Assembly (NCBI RefSeq): GCF_001598375.1 | Contig: NZ_BCYV01000014.1 | Span: 62,001-126,000 of the forward strand | DNA length: 64,000 nucleotides | Source: Novosphingobium capsulatum NBRC 12533 | GTDB lineage: Bacteria > Pseudomonadota > Alphaproteobacteria > Sphingomonadales > Sphingomonadaceae | Direction: 5' to 3' | Part shown: one piece after another, positions 41,887-50,471 of the stretch | Layout: every line of letters starts with the position of its first letter | How positions within the stretch are numbered: the stretch's first letter is position 1 | Made by a program: the position numbers and the translations under genes | Notes under the pieces: generated by a model | Seen by the model: the letters and a program-made list of their open reading frames with translations, nothing else | Databases searched by the model: none | Told to the model about the DNA's origin: nothing

Positions 41887-42885
41887 TTGCGCATCGATAA
41901 ACCCAGGGGGGACAGGGGCCGTAGCCCGGCCGAGACCCCGGAGCCCCCGGTTCATCGCCTCAACCTCAACCTGCTTTATCCGCTCGACGCGATTCTTCAT
42001 GCGCCGACGCTGACCGAGGCGGGGCGACGGGTAAGGCTCAGCCAGTCTGCCATGAGCCATGCGCTGCGCCGCCTGCGCGACCATTTCGGCGATGACCTCG
42101 TCATTCATCATGCGGGTGGGGACCAGCAATTGACTTCCCTCGGCATGGCGCTGCGTAGCGAGGTTCGCCGCGTGTTGCGCGATGTGGACGGGACACTCAA
42201 CTTCGCATTGTCGTTTGATCCGTCGACCAGCACGGGTACGATCACCGTTGCCGCATCCGACGTGGTCGAGCAGATGTTGCTTGGCCCTGTGGTCCAGCGC
42301 CTGTTGGCGGCCGCTCCCGGCCTCGCGATCAACATCGTTCCGCTGGATATCGATGTGCCGCAACGCGCCCTGGATCGTGGCGCCGACTTGCTGTTGCTGC
42401 CGGCGGAACTGGCATTGCCCGACCTGGAAACGCTCCCCATCCTTACGGAATATATTTCCTGTCTGATATGGACGGGCCATTCCGAACTTGCCGACCGGTT
42501 CGACATAGACGAGGCCCAGTATCGCGGCGCGCGCCACGTCATCGCCGGCGACGAGCGGATGCTGACCATGACGGTCGATCGCAGCACGGCCGACCTGCTC
42601 AAAGCACGTCGCATTGCGATGCGCACCAGTTCGCAGGCTGCCCTGCCGGGGATCATCATCGGCAGCGATCTGTTGGCGACCGGCAGCAGTTGGCTGTTTC
42701 AGTACTTCGCTTCGATCATGCCGGTCAGGGCCGTCGCGGCGCCATTCGTGCAGGAAGGCGTCGTGACCGTGGCGCAATGGCCAGCCTATCGGCGACGGGA
42801 TCCCATGCTCGCCTGGTTCGTGGCCCAGATCGAGGCCTACGTCGCACTGTTTTCAGCCAACGTCAGGGCCAGAGATGGCCATTGA
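41887..42885 (+). CDS. LysR-family regulator (NodD-like)
   Basis: A 332-aa LysR regulator. The DNA-binding part is RLNLNLLYPLDAILHAPTLTEAGRRVRLSQSAMSHALRRLRDHFGDDLVI at about residues 25-75, a pattern typical of the NodD/NahR-like branch whose members sense aromatic signals. TTG 41887 is the probable start, because AAGGA lies 9 bases before it and no ATG or GTG fits. It is directly upstream of the TonB-receptor/peptide operon in the same direction and is the natural candidate for its control. A strong palindrome begins 2 bases after its stop. Confidence 0.88.
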   Translation: MRIDKPRGDRGRSPAETPEPPVHRLNLNLLYPLDAILHAPTLTEAGRRVRLSQSAMSHALRRLRDHFGDDLVIHHAGGDQQLTSLGMALRSEVRRVLRDVDGTLNFALSFDPSTSTGTITVAASDVVEQMLLGPVVQRLLAAAPGLAINIVPLDIDVPQRALDRGADLLLLPAELALPDLETLPILTEYISCLIWTGHSELADRFDIDEAQYRGARHVIAGDERMLTMTVDRSTADLLKARRIAMRTSSQAALPGIIIGSDLLATGSSWLFQYFASIMPVRAVAAPFVQEGVVTVAQWPAYRRRDPMLAWFVAQIEAYVALFSANVRARDGH

Positions 42886-42887
42886 AC

Positions 42888-42910
42888 GTGTTCATGCCCG
42901 GCATGAACAC
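42888..42910. promoter_or_regulatory. 23-bp near-perfect palindrome after the LysR gene
   Basis: GTGTTCATGCC and GGCATGAACAC are exact inverted arms around a single C. The site could be the operator of the receptor operon, whose first gene starts 250 bases downstream, or a hairpin that ends the LysR transcript. No T-run follows, which favours an operator. Confidence 0.55.
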
Positions 42911-43021
42911 TTCGAATTTGCGTGTAACCCAAGTGACGCATAGCTTCGGCTTCGACAGCAAAATCCCGCTGGTGCCAAGGGCGCCAAGACAGGGAATGCC
43001 GTCGCGCAGGAGGACGGCCGC

Positions 43022-43077
43022 GGTCGCACCCGATCGGGAAGCGACCGATCTTTCGCCGTAAGGCGAGTCCGTTTTTT
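43022..43077 (+). promoter_or_regulatory. Overlapping hairpins with T-run in the receptor leader, possible attenuator
   Basis: GGTCGC (43022) can pair with GCGACC (43041), while CGATCGG (43031) can pair with CCGATC (43045), so the two stems exclude each other. TCGCC/GGCGA (43053-43066) followed by TTTTTT (43072-43077) makes a weak terminator. The arrangement could regulate the operon by attenuation. It matches no riboswitch I recognise. Confidence 0.3.
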
Positions 43078-43159
43078 GTCACAGGGTCTTGGGTTCACCG
43101 GACGGGCAACTGCGCCCGTCTGGGGATGGCGCTCGACCGTGGGGGGAGGGAGTTGCATC

Positions 43160-45496
43160 GTGCACATGACTGCTAAACGCCGTTATCTTTTGAGCGCCGC
43201 AAGCCTGGGTATTCTCGCGCTGGGGGGCGCCACAATGCCTTCGACTGCGTCGGCGCAAGGTGCGCTGGCCAGCACGGTTATCGACCTGCCAGCAATGCCG
43301 ATGGCCGAAGCGCTTCAGGCGATTGCAGCGCGAACGGGTGAGCCGATCAATTACGATCCCGATGCGGTCAAGGGCCTGACCTCGCGGCCGATACGCGGTG
43401 CGACGGATGCGCAACACGCGGTCCAGGCGGCGATCAGGGGCAGCCACCTTGTGGTCATGCCGGGGGCACAGGAAGGGCTGATTGTCGCCAACGACATCAT
43501 CGTTACCGCCCGGCGTGACGAGGCGGAAACGAGCGTGCTCGTCCGCCAGGCGACCACGTCTGATCGCAACGGCCTGGGCCTGCGCAACCAACCGCGCAAC
43601 ACCCAGGTCATTACTGCCAAGACGATCGAGGAGCAGCAGGCCCTCAACATTACCGATATTCTGCGCAATGCCGGCAGTGTTTCGGTGCTGTCCAACAGCC
43701 CGAACAGCGGCGCCAGCTATACGATCCGCGGTTTTTCCGCCGCGGGCCTGGTCAATGGCCTATCGACGACATCGCAGTACGGTGTCAGCGCGGGTGCGGA
43801 TCAGCCGGTCGCCAATATCGAGCGCGTCGAAATCCTGAAAGGCCCTGATGCGCTGATGGCCGGCTTTGGGAATCTGGGCGGCAACGTCAACGTGGTGACG
43901 AAAAAGCCCAGCGCCGAGCAGCGCCTTGCCGTCAGCTTTGATACCGGATCGTTCGGGCTGGTGCGCGGCGTGGTCGATGGCAATAATGCGATCACCGCCG
44001 ACAAAAAGCTGTCGGCGCGCTTCATCGCCAGCGCGCAGACGATGGATCATAACTATGGTGGCTATACCGGTGACAAGAGTTGGCTGGTTGCGCCTTCGCT
44101 ACGCTACAAGGACCGCCTGACCGACATCATCATTGGTGTCAGCATCAACGAGGCGACGAGCGGTATTGGCGCGTTCACGCTGTTCGACAACAAGACGCGG
44201 CAACTCATCGATCGCGACCCGTCCCGGCCGATCTACGCGGCCAACCAGGGCATCAAGATCAACACCAACCGCTATTACTTCGAGGCGACGCGGCAACTCG
44301 TGCCCGGCATCGACCTCGTCGCGCGTGGATCGCACGATGATACCCTGTTAACGACCCGGGCCGCCAACGTCGGCTACAGCCGCCAGGGCGCGTTGATAGC
44401 TGACACCCAAGGGTCGCAGCAGGATGGCTCGTCCAACGCGCTGGACACCTTCCTGCGCATCAAGACTCAGCCTGCCAAGGGCCTGAAAGCCAATTTCAAC
44501 CTTGGCTACAACTACAGCGATGGTTCGGCCGCGCAGCGCAGCGGGCTGGTCTATAACCGCGCCACCAACCCATCACTGGGCGCCAATACTCCCTTGGTCG
44601 TGATCCCGTGGTCCTCGTTCGGCAACGTGCAACTTATCAGCGGCGGCAAGCAGAACGGCGTCTATGGCCAGGCCCTGATCGAGTTCTGGAAGCTCAAGAT
44701 TCTCGGCGGCGTGCGCAAGAACTGGTTCGAGACTACGTCACAGACGTTCTTTGCCGGGCCTTCGCCCGTGCTGATGCAGCGCAAGAACGGCACCTCGCCC
44801 AGTGCCGGCATTATTCTGGATGCCACCCCCGACCTTTCGATCTTTGCCAATTACGCGCGCGGCGAGCAGGCCACGTTCACCGCGGCCAAGGACGGCAGCA
44901 TCCTGCCCAATGTGATCACCACCAACAAGGAAGCGGGCATCAAGCTCGATCTCTTCCACAAGCGTGCGACGATCAACGCGTCGTATTTCGATATCCAGCA
45001 GGATAACATCATCATTCGCGATCCGGCTGACCCCACCAACCTGTTGCCCGGACCGGGCCAGCGCGGCCGCGGCGTGGACCTGAACATTGCCGGACAGCTG
45101 TTGCGGGGGTGGACGGTGCTGGCATCGCTTACCCGCACCAATTACAAGCTGTTGACGACCAATGCCCTGCAGACCGTCGTCGCGCAGCAACCGCGCGATA
45201 CCTACAGCGTCTATTCGACCTATCGGACAAAGCTTTCGGACGACCTCAGCGGCGGTGTGGCGGCGGGCCTGTACGGACGATCAAGTTCCTTTGCCAATCT
45301 GCTGGGACAATATGTCGTGCCGGCGTCGCGGCAGGTGGACGCCAACGTGTTCCTGAGCTTCAAGGGTTTCAACCTCAATCTGGGCGTCCGCAACGTCTTC
45401 GATCGGCGGAACTACGGCTCGGCCTCGGTCTATACCTACGTGCCGGTGGGCGAGCCGCGCACGGTGCGTCTCAGCATTTCCAAGCGCCTTTTCTGA
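43160..45496 (+). CDS. TonB-dependent receptor with STN domain (siderophore-receptor type)
   Basis: A 778-aa receptor. It has a signal peptide (YLLSAASLGILALGGATMPSTASA) and then an STN domain (IDLPAMPMAEALQAIAARTGEPINYD to about residue 115), as in transducing siderophore receptors. The plug has PRNTQVITAKTIEEQQALNITDIL and VEILKGPDALMAGFGNLGGNVNV, and the barrel ends SISKRLF. GTG 43160 is 7 bases from GGGAGGGAG. STN receptors usually signal through a FecR/FecI pair, but none is visible; the LysR gene upstream may replace it. It heads the operon with the ABC transporter, TldE/TldD, thioredoxin and peptidase genes, so a peptide or peptide-metal complex is the likely cargo. Confidence 0.92.
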   Translation: MHMTAKRRYLLSAASLGILALGGATMPSTASAQGALASTVIDLPAMPMAEALQAIAARTGEPINYDPDAVKGLTSRPIRGATDAQHAVQAAIRGSHLVVMPGAQEGLIVANDIIVTARRDEAETSVLVRQATTSDRNGLGLRNQPRNTQVITAKTIEEQQALNITDILRNAGSVSVLSNSPNSGASYTIRGFSAAGLVNGLSTTSQYGVSAGADQPVANIERVEILKGPDALMAGFGNLGGNVNVVTKKPSAEQRLAVSFDTGSFGLVRGVVDGNNAITADKKLSARFIASAQTMDHNYGGYTGDKSWLVAPSLRYKDRLTDIIIGVSINEATSGIGAFTLFDNKTRQLIDRDPSRPIYAANQGIKINTNRYYFEATRQLVPGIDLVARGSHDDTLLTTRAANVGYSRQGALIADTQGSQQDGSSNALDTFLRIKTQPAKGLKANFNLGYNYSDGSAAQRSGLVYNRATNPSLGANTPLVVIPWSSFGNVQLISGGKQNGVYGQALIEFWKLKILGGVRKNWFETTSQTFFAGPSPVLMQRKNGTSPSAGIILDATPDLSIFANYARGEQATFTAAKDGSILPNVITTNKEAGIKLDLFHKRATINASYFDIQQDNIIIRDPADPTNLLPGPGQRGRGVDLNIAGQLLRGWTVLASLTRTNYKLLTTNALQTVVAQQPRDTYSVYSTYRTKLSDDLSGGVAAGLYGRSSSFANLLGQYVVPASRQVDANVFLSFKGFNLNLGVRNVFDRRNYGSASVYTYVPVGEPRTVRLSISKRLF

Positions 45497-45513
45497 CTGG
45501 GTATAATCGAGCG

Positions 45514-47316
45514 ATGATGCCACCGCCTGCCAACGTCGAGGAGGCCCGCCGCGAAGCGGGCCTCCAGTCCAACCAACCGGCACGGGAGCGCTGGGCCCAC
45601 GCGTGGCGGTTGACCACGCGATACTTCGTGTCCGACGATTGGAAATGGGCGTGGCTTCTGGTGGCGTGCTATTGCGCGATCGAGGTGGGCACGACCTATG
45701 CGCTGTTGCTGGCCAACCAATGGCAGCGCCACTTCTATGATGCGATCGAGCAGCGCCAGGGTGGGCTGTTCCTGTCGCTGGTTCTTGCTTTCGCGACCAT
45801 CATTGCAATTCAGATCGGCACGGCGACTGCCCACAACATCGTCGGCTGGACGCTGTCGATCCGGTGGCGGCAATGGCTGACGAACTGGTATCTGGGCCGC
45901 TGGTTCGCGCGCGATCGCTTTTACGAGATCGAGCGGCTGCGGATGATCGACAATCCCGACCAGCGCATCGCCGAGGATGTGAAGGAATTCACGTCCATGG
46001 GCCTGATCTATGGCACGTCCCCGCTCAGCATCCTGGTTTCGCTGGTGTTCAGCCTCGTGCGGGCGATCGCGTTTGCCGCCATATTGGTGCAGACGGCGAG
46101 ACCGCTTGCCATTCCCTTGTTTGGCTACCGCATCCCGCTGCCCGGTGGCGACCTTGTCTGGTTCGCCATCGGCTATGTCCTGTTCGGCACGGTGCTTATC
46201 ACCTGGATCGGCAAGCCGTTTGTCCGGCGGCGCATGCGAGAGCAGCATTACGATGCCGATTTCCGCAGCGAACTGCTCCACGTCCGGCGCAACAGCGAAC
46301 AGATCGCCTTTTCAGGCGCCCAGGGCATCGAACTGCACGGCCTTCGCCAGACCTTCGCCAACATCAGGCGCAACTGGTATCGGCTGATGCTGGCCAATGC
46401 CGGGTTGCAGGCGGGGCAGAGCATTTATCAGCAGGTCATGGCGATCGTGCCGCTGTTCCTGACAGTGCCCAAGTATTTCGCTGGCGCCATTACGTTCGGA
46501 CAGGTGCAGGCCGCCCGCGATGCCTTCACACAGTTTTCCAGCAACTTGTCTTATATCGTTCTCGGCTATCCGGGCATTGCGCGCCAGATCGCCAACTTCA
46601 ACCGCTTGAAGGCCCTGGACGACGCGATCGATCAGGAACGCCCGCGCGGCATCGGTTTTGCGCCGGGTGGCACGCCCGATGGCGTGGCCATCAGCGCAAC
46701 CGGCTTGATGCTGCGCCGCCCGAATGGGGAGCCCCTGCTGTCGGTGGCGGACTGGACGATCCGCGACGGCGAGCGCTGGGTGATCGAAGGGCCTTCGGGT
46801 ACGGGCAAGACCACGCTGCTGCGCGCCATGGCTGGCCTCTGGCCCGACGGGACGGGCCAGGTCGCGATGACCCGGCGCGGCACGGCGATGCTGGTGCCGC
46901 AGCGGCTCTACCTCCCGCTCGGCACGCTCAAGAACGCGATCTGCTTTCCCGATCGGTCGGAAGATCATAACGACGCGACCATCGCGGCATTGCTCGAACG
47001 CGTGCGGCTCGACGCCCATGTCGCGGACATGCACGCGCTGCGCATGTGGCAGGACGAACTGTCGCCAGGGGAGCAGCAGCGCGTGGCGCTTGCCCGCATC
47101 CTGCTGCAGCGGCCCAGCCTGCTGGTGCTGGACGAGGCGACGAGCGCGCTGGACGCCGACAATGCAGCGTATTTCTATCAAGCAGTCCTGGATGCGATGC
47201 CGCACGCGACCATCGTCAGCGTCGTACATAACGAGCGGTTGGCGGCCTATCACACCCACCGCCTGACCCTGCATCATGGCCATGCCAGCTTTGCGCGGGT
47301 TGAGGGCGCGGCATGA
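45514..47316 (+). CDS. ABC transporter, SbmA/Rv1819c-like membrane domain fused to ATPase
   Basis: A 600-aa half-transporter of the SbmA/BacA/YddA/Rv1819c family. The N-terminal membrane domain has about six helices, with LANQWQRHFYDAIEQRQ, WRQWLTNWYLGRWF and DNPDQRIAEDVKEF as family signatures, and EQIAFSGAQG before the last helices. The ATPase domain follows with Walker A GPSGTGKTTLL (Lys432), signature LSPGEQQRVALARIL and Walker B LLVLDEATSALD. SbmA and BacA import peptides, and Rv1819c imports bleomycin and cobalamin. The gene is 17 bases after the receptor and overlaps tldE by 4 bases (ATGA), so inner-membrane import of the receptor's cargo is the best guess. Confidence 0.9.
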   Translation: MMPPPANVEEARREAGLQSNQPARERWAHAWRLTTRYFVSDDWKWAWLLVACYCAIEVGTTYALLLANQWQRHFYDAIEQRQGGLFLSLVLAFATIIAIQIGTATAHNIVGWTLSIRWRQWLTNWYLGRWFARDRFYEIERLRMIDNPDQRIAEDVKEFTSMGLIYGTSPLSILVSLVFSLVRAIAFAAILVQTARPLAIPLFGYRIPLPGGDLVWFAIGYVLFGTVLITWIGKPFVRRRMREQHYDADFRSELLHVRRNSEQIAFSGAQGIELHGLRQTFANIRRNWYRLMLANAGLQAGQSIYQQVMAIVPLFLTVPKYFAGAITFGQVQAARDAFTQFSSNLSYIVLGYPGIARQIANFNRLKALDDAIDQERPRGIGFAPGGTPDGVAISATGLMLRRPNGEPLLSVADWTIRDGERWVIEGPSGTGKTTLLRAMAGLWPDGTGQVAMTRRGTAMLVPQRLYLPLGTLKNAICFPDRSEDHNDATIAALLERVRLDAHVADMHALRMWQDELSPGEQQRVALARILLQRPSLLVLDEATSALDADNAAYFYQAVLDAMPHATIVSVVHNERLAAYHTHRLTLHHGHASFARVEGAA

Positions 47317-48662
47317 CCGCTTTGTTGACCCACGATGAGGCGGCCTTGCGCGATGCGGCGCAGTGGGCGGTCGAACAGGCGGCCAAGCGCGGCGCGCGGG
47401 CGCGCGCCTCGGTTCGGCATGAGGGCATCGCCAAGACGGCAGTGCGCGATGGCGAGATCGAGATGGCCGAGCGCAGCGGCAGCCAGAGCCTTGGCTTGAC
47501 CGTGTTTCACAATGGCCGCCGGGGATCGGCCTCGACCGCGGGATTCGACCGGGCGGCGATCGACCGCGTGGTGGAAGAGGCGATGCTGATCGCCGCGCAT
47601 GTCCAGCCCGATCCCGATGCCGATCTGCCGCCGGCCGATCGCCTGACCTTTGCCGGCCCCGCACCGTTGCTCTATGGCGACAGCCCGCGCAGTGCCCAGG
47701 CGATGCTGGAAGCAGCGCGCGCGCTGGACCGGATTACCGCCGAAATCGCTGCGTCGGACAGCCGGCTGCGCGCCGGGGAGTCCGTGGCCTTGGCTACCGA
47801 GGGCCTGTGGGCCCTGGCGACCAGCGACGGGTTCTGTCGCACTGCATTGCGCTCCAACGATGCGCGCTGGACGGTGATGCTGGCGCAGGACGATGGTGGC
47901 AGCATTTCCGATTTCTGCCAGTCGCAGGAACGGCGGATTGAGGCCCTGATCGCGCCCGAAACGCTGGCGCGCGACGCGGCGGCGCGCGCGCGCCGGGCAC
48001 TGGGTGCGCGGGCCGTGGGCAGCCGCCGTTGCGCGGTGTTGTTCGACCCGCGCACGGCCGCAACCCTGATCGACATCGTGGCTGGCGCGCTGAACGGGGC
48101 GTCGCAATATCGGCGCATGAGCTTCCTGCCAGACCCGGTGGGGCGCTGCGTAGCCGCCGCGCATCTGGACCTGCGCGAAGATCCGTTCGAACCTTTGGGG
48201 CTGGCAAGCGGCGGCTTCGATAGCGAGGGGATCGCCGGCTCCTCGCGCGCGATCCTGCGATCGGGTGTTGTCGAGGGCTTGTTCCTGTCAAGCTTTTCCG
48301 GCCGCAAGCTGGGAATGGCATCGACGGGCAACGCCGATGGCTATTACAATCTTGCACTCACCAGCACGGCCGAAAGCGGCGACTGGGCCGCGATGCTGCG
48401 AATGCTGGGCAGCGGGCTGGTCGTCACCCACTTCCATGGCGGCAAGACCGATCCTGCCAGCGGCAACTGGACGCAGGCAGTGCGTGGCTTCTGGGTCGAG
48501 GGCGGCGAAATTGTCCATGCCGTCACCGACGTGACGCTTGCGGGCACTGTTCCTGCCATGCTGGCCGCCATTCGCACGGTCGGGCGCGACGTGGCGCGGA
48601 TCGGGGCGATCCGTACCGGCTCTATCCTGATCGACGACATGCAATTGGGGGGCAGGGCATGA
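47313..48662 (+). CDS. pmbA: TldE/PmbA-family protein
   Basis: A 449-aa PmbA/TldE, the non-catalytic partner of the TldD/TldE metalloprotease. No HExxxH is present, as normal for TldE. Family stretches are DGEIEMAERSGSQSLGLTVF, SFLPDPVGRCVA, FSGRKLGMASTGNADGYYNL, and GLVVTHFHGGKTDPASGNWTQAVRGFWVEGGEI. ATG 47313 lies inside the ABC stop, and the gene ends inside tldD (ATGA), giving tight co-translation. The TldD/E pair is known to degrade or trim small, often modified peptides such as microcin B17 precursors and CcdA. Confidence 0.93.
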   Translation: MTALLTHDEAALRDAAQWAVEQAAKRGARARASVRHEGIAKTAVRDGEIEMAERSGSQSLGLTVFHNGRRGSASTAGFDRAAIDRVVEEAMLIAAHVQPDPDADLPPADRLTFAGPAPLLYGDSPRSAQAMLEAARALDRITAEIAASDSRLRAGESVALATEGLWALATSDGFCRTALRSNDARWTVMLAQDDGGSISDFCQSQERRIEALIAPETLARDAAARARRALGARAVGSRRCAVLFDPRTAATLIDIVAGALNGASQYRRMSFLPDPVGRCVAAAHLDLREDPFEPLGLASGGFDSEGIAGSSRAILRSGVVEGLFLSSFSGRKLGMASTGNADGYYNLALTSTAESGDWAAMLRMLGSGLVVTHFHGGKTDPASGNWTQAVRGFWVEGGEIVHAVTDVTLAGTVPAMLAAIRTVGRDVARIGAIRTGSILIDDMQLGGRA

Positions 48663-50119
48663 ACGGCGGCGACATTGCGCTCGACCGCGCGCGGGCGCGG
48701 TTGTTCGAACCGGCCGGGCTGGACGAGGCGGCGATCGGCCGCGCGCTGGGCGAGCTGGCTGGCGGTGGCGCCGATCTGGCCGATCTCTATTTCGAAGCAA
48801 GCAGCACGCGCAGTTGGCAGCTTGAAGGTGGCCGCGTGTCCCAGGGTATGTTTGCGATGCGGCAGGGGGTAGGCGCGCGAACGGTCCACCGGGGCGAGGT
48901 GCGCTTTGCCCATTCGGCCGATATCCGCCCGGGCGCGCTGCTCGATACGGCGCGTGCGGTAAGAACGCTGGCGCCTGGCGGCGATGTCCAGCGCCATTCA
49001 CCAGGTGTCGCACTCAGCCGCCGCACCGCCGGCCATACGCTCTATCCCGCGCTCGATCCTGTCGCGGTTACGGACGCCACTGCCTGGATCGCCATTCTGG
49101 AGCGGATCGACGAACGCGCCCGTGGCCAGGATCATCGCATCGTGCGGGTCGATGCCAATGTCCGTTTGACCGACACGACGGTGCTGGTTGCCGATGCCGA
49201 TGGCCTGCTGGCGGGTGATGTTCGGCCGATGACCATCCTGTCGATGATCGTGATCGCGGAGCAGGGTGGCCGCCGCGCACGCGGGCAGGCGGGCCTGGGA
49301 CGGCGGGCGGGGCTCGATGGCTTCGATGCCGCCGCGATCGACGCCATGGTCGCGACGGCGACGCGTATGGCGCTCAACAATCTCGAGGCCATCCCGGCGC
49401 CCGTTGGCGAAATGCCGATCGTGCTGGGGCCGGGCTATCCCGGCGTGCTGTTTCACGAGGCGGTGGGGCACGGTCTGGAGGGCGATCACCATCGCAAGCA
49501 TCTCTCTGCCTTCGACGGCAAGATGGGCGAGCGGATCGCCGCGCCCGGTGTGACCGTGATCGATGACGGCGGCATCCCAGGGCGCCTGGGATCACTCGGT
49601 ATCGACGACGAAGGCACCGCGCCCGATCGCACCGTGCTGGTGGACGACGGCGTGTTGACCGGGCTGATGCAGGACCGGCTCAACGCTGGGCTGATGAATG
49701 CCCGCTCGACCGGGAACGGCCGCCGCCAATCCTATGCGCACTTGCCGCTGCCGCGCATGACCAACACGTTTCTGGCGAACGGCCAGGCGGACCCGACGGA
49801 CATCATCGCCTCGATCGATCGCGGGATCTACGCCACCGAATTCGATGGCGGGCAGGTCGATATTGTCACCGGTCGGTTCAACTTCACCACGATCGAGGCC
49901 TGGCTGGTCGAAAAGGGCCGATTGGTTGTGCCCTTGCGCGGCGCCACGTTGATCGGCGTGGGTCATGAGGCGCTGCGCCACGTCTCGATGGTCGGCAATG
50001 ACCTCGCGCTCGACAGCGGCATGGCGACCTGCGGCAAACAGGGCCAGTCGCTGCATGTCAGTGTCGGCCAACCTACGCTGCGCATCGACCGGATGATGGT
50101 CGGTGGGCAAGCCAGCTGA
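48659..50119 (+). CDS. tldD: TldD-family metalloprotease
   Basis: A 486-aa TldD, the zinc-bearing subunit of the TldD/TldE protease. The metal site is HEAVGH near residue 265 (LFHEAVGHGLEGDHH) with the third ligand Cys near 459 in SGMATCGKQGQ. TldD proteins form a tunnel that accepts thin unfolded peptides, so the pair should cut the imported peptide. It overlaps tldE by 4 bases and lies 28 bases before the thioredoxin gene. As the genome probably has a housekeeping tldD elsewhere, this copy looks dedicated to the operon. Confidence 0.94.
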   Translation: MNGGDIALDRARARLFEPAGLDEAAIGRALGELAGGGADLADLYFEASSTRSWQLEGGRVSQGMFAMRQGVGARTVHRGEVRFAHSADIRPGALLDTARAVRTLAPGGDVQRHSPGVALSRRTAGHTLYPALDPVAVTDATAWIAILERIDERARGQDHRIVRVDANVRLTDTTVLVADADGLLAGDVRPMTILSMIVIAEQGGRRARGQAGLGRRAGLDGFDAAAIDAMVATATRMALNNLEAIPAPVGEMPIVLGPGYPGVLFHEAVGHGLEGDHHRKHLSAFDGKMGERIAAPGVTVIDDGGIPGRLGSLGIDDEGTAPDRTVLVDDGVLTGLMQDRLNAGLMNARSTGNGRRQSYAHLPLPRMTNTFLANGQADPTDIIASIDRGIYATEFDGGQVDIVTGRFNFTTIEAWLVEKGRLVVPLRGATLIGVGHEALRHVSMVGNDLALDSGMATCGKQGQSLHVSVGQPTLRIDRMMVGGQAS

Positions 50120-50147
50120 CCTTACTTCCCCCCGAAAGGATCACTTC

Positions 50148-50471
50148 ATGCGCAATGCCAACGAGCAGGATTTGGACGAGATCGTCATGAACAGCGACAA
50201 GCCCGTACTGGTCGATTTCTGGGCGCCCTGGTGCGCGCCGTGCAAGGCGCTCGCTCCGACGCTCGACGAGATAGCCGAGGAATATGCCGAAGAGATGGAG
50301 ATCGTGAAGGTCGATATCGAGACCAATCCCGGCCTGGCCGAACGTTTCGAAGTGCGCGGCATTCCGCTGCTGATGATCGTGAAGGACGGGGCGGAAACCG
50401 CGCGGACGTTTGGCACCCTGTCGCGCAGCCGCCTCGACGCCTTTGTCGATGCGCATGTGGGAGCAGAGTAA
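50148..50471 (+). CDS. Thioredoxin
   Basis: A 107-aa thioredoxin with the full fold. The active site is WCAPC (Cys29, Cys32) rather than the common WCGPC, and the cis-Pro loop reads VRGIPLLMI. ATG 50148 follows AAAGGA. The stop touches the GTG of the next gene with no gap. In this operon it would reduce disulfide bonds of an incoming peptide, with electrons from the thioredoxin reductase two genes downstream. The Gly-to-Ala change in the active site should slightly shift the redox potential; this is inference. Confidence 0.93.
   Translation: MRNANEQDLDEIVMNSDKPVLVDFWAPWCAPCKALAPTLDEIAEEYAEEMEIVKVDIETNPGLAERFEVRGIPLLMIVKDGAETARTFGTLSRSRLDAFVDAHVGAE

Noticed and set aside
42955-43060. Cobalamin riboswitch before the STN receptor (GGTGCC and CAGGGAAT look suggestive, and the ABC protein resembles a B12 importer)
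   Set aside because: The conserved GCCACTG B12 box and the CCCGCAACTG segment are missing, and the spacing of the remaining pieces does not fit.
42886-43159. A precursor-peptide gene for a RiPP encoded beside TldD/TldE
   Set aside because: No short frame with a ribosome-binding site and a plausible leader or core was found in this gap, and the other gaps in the operon are too small.
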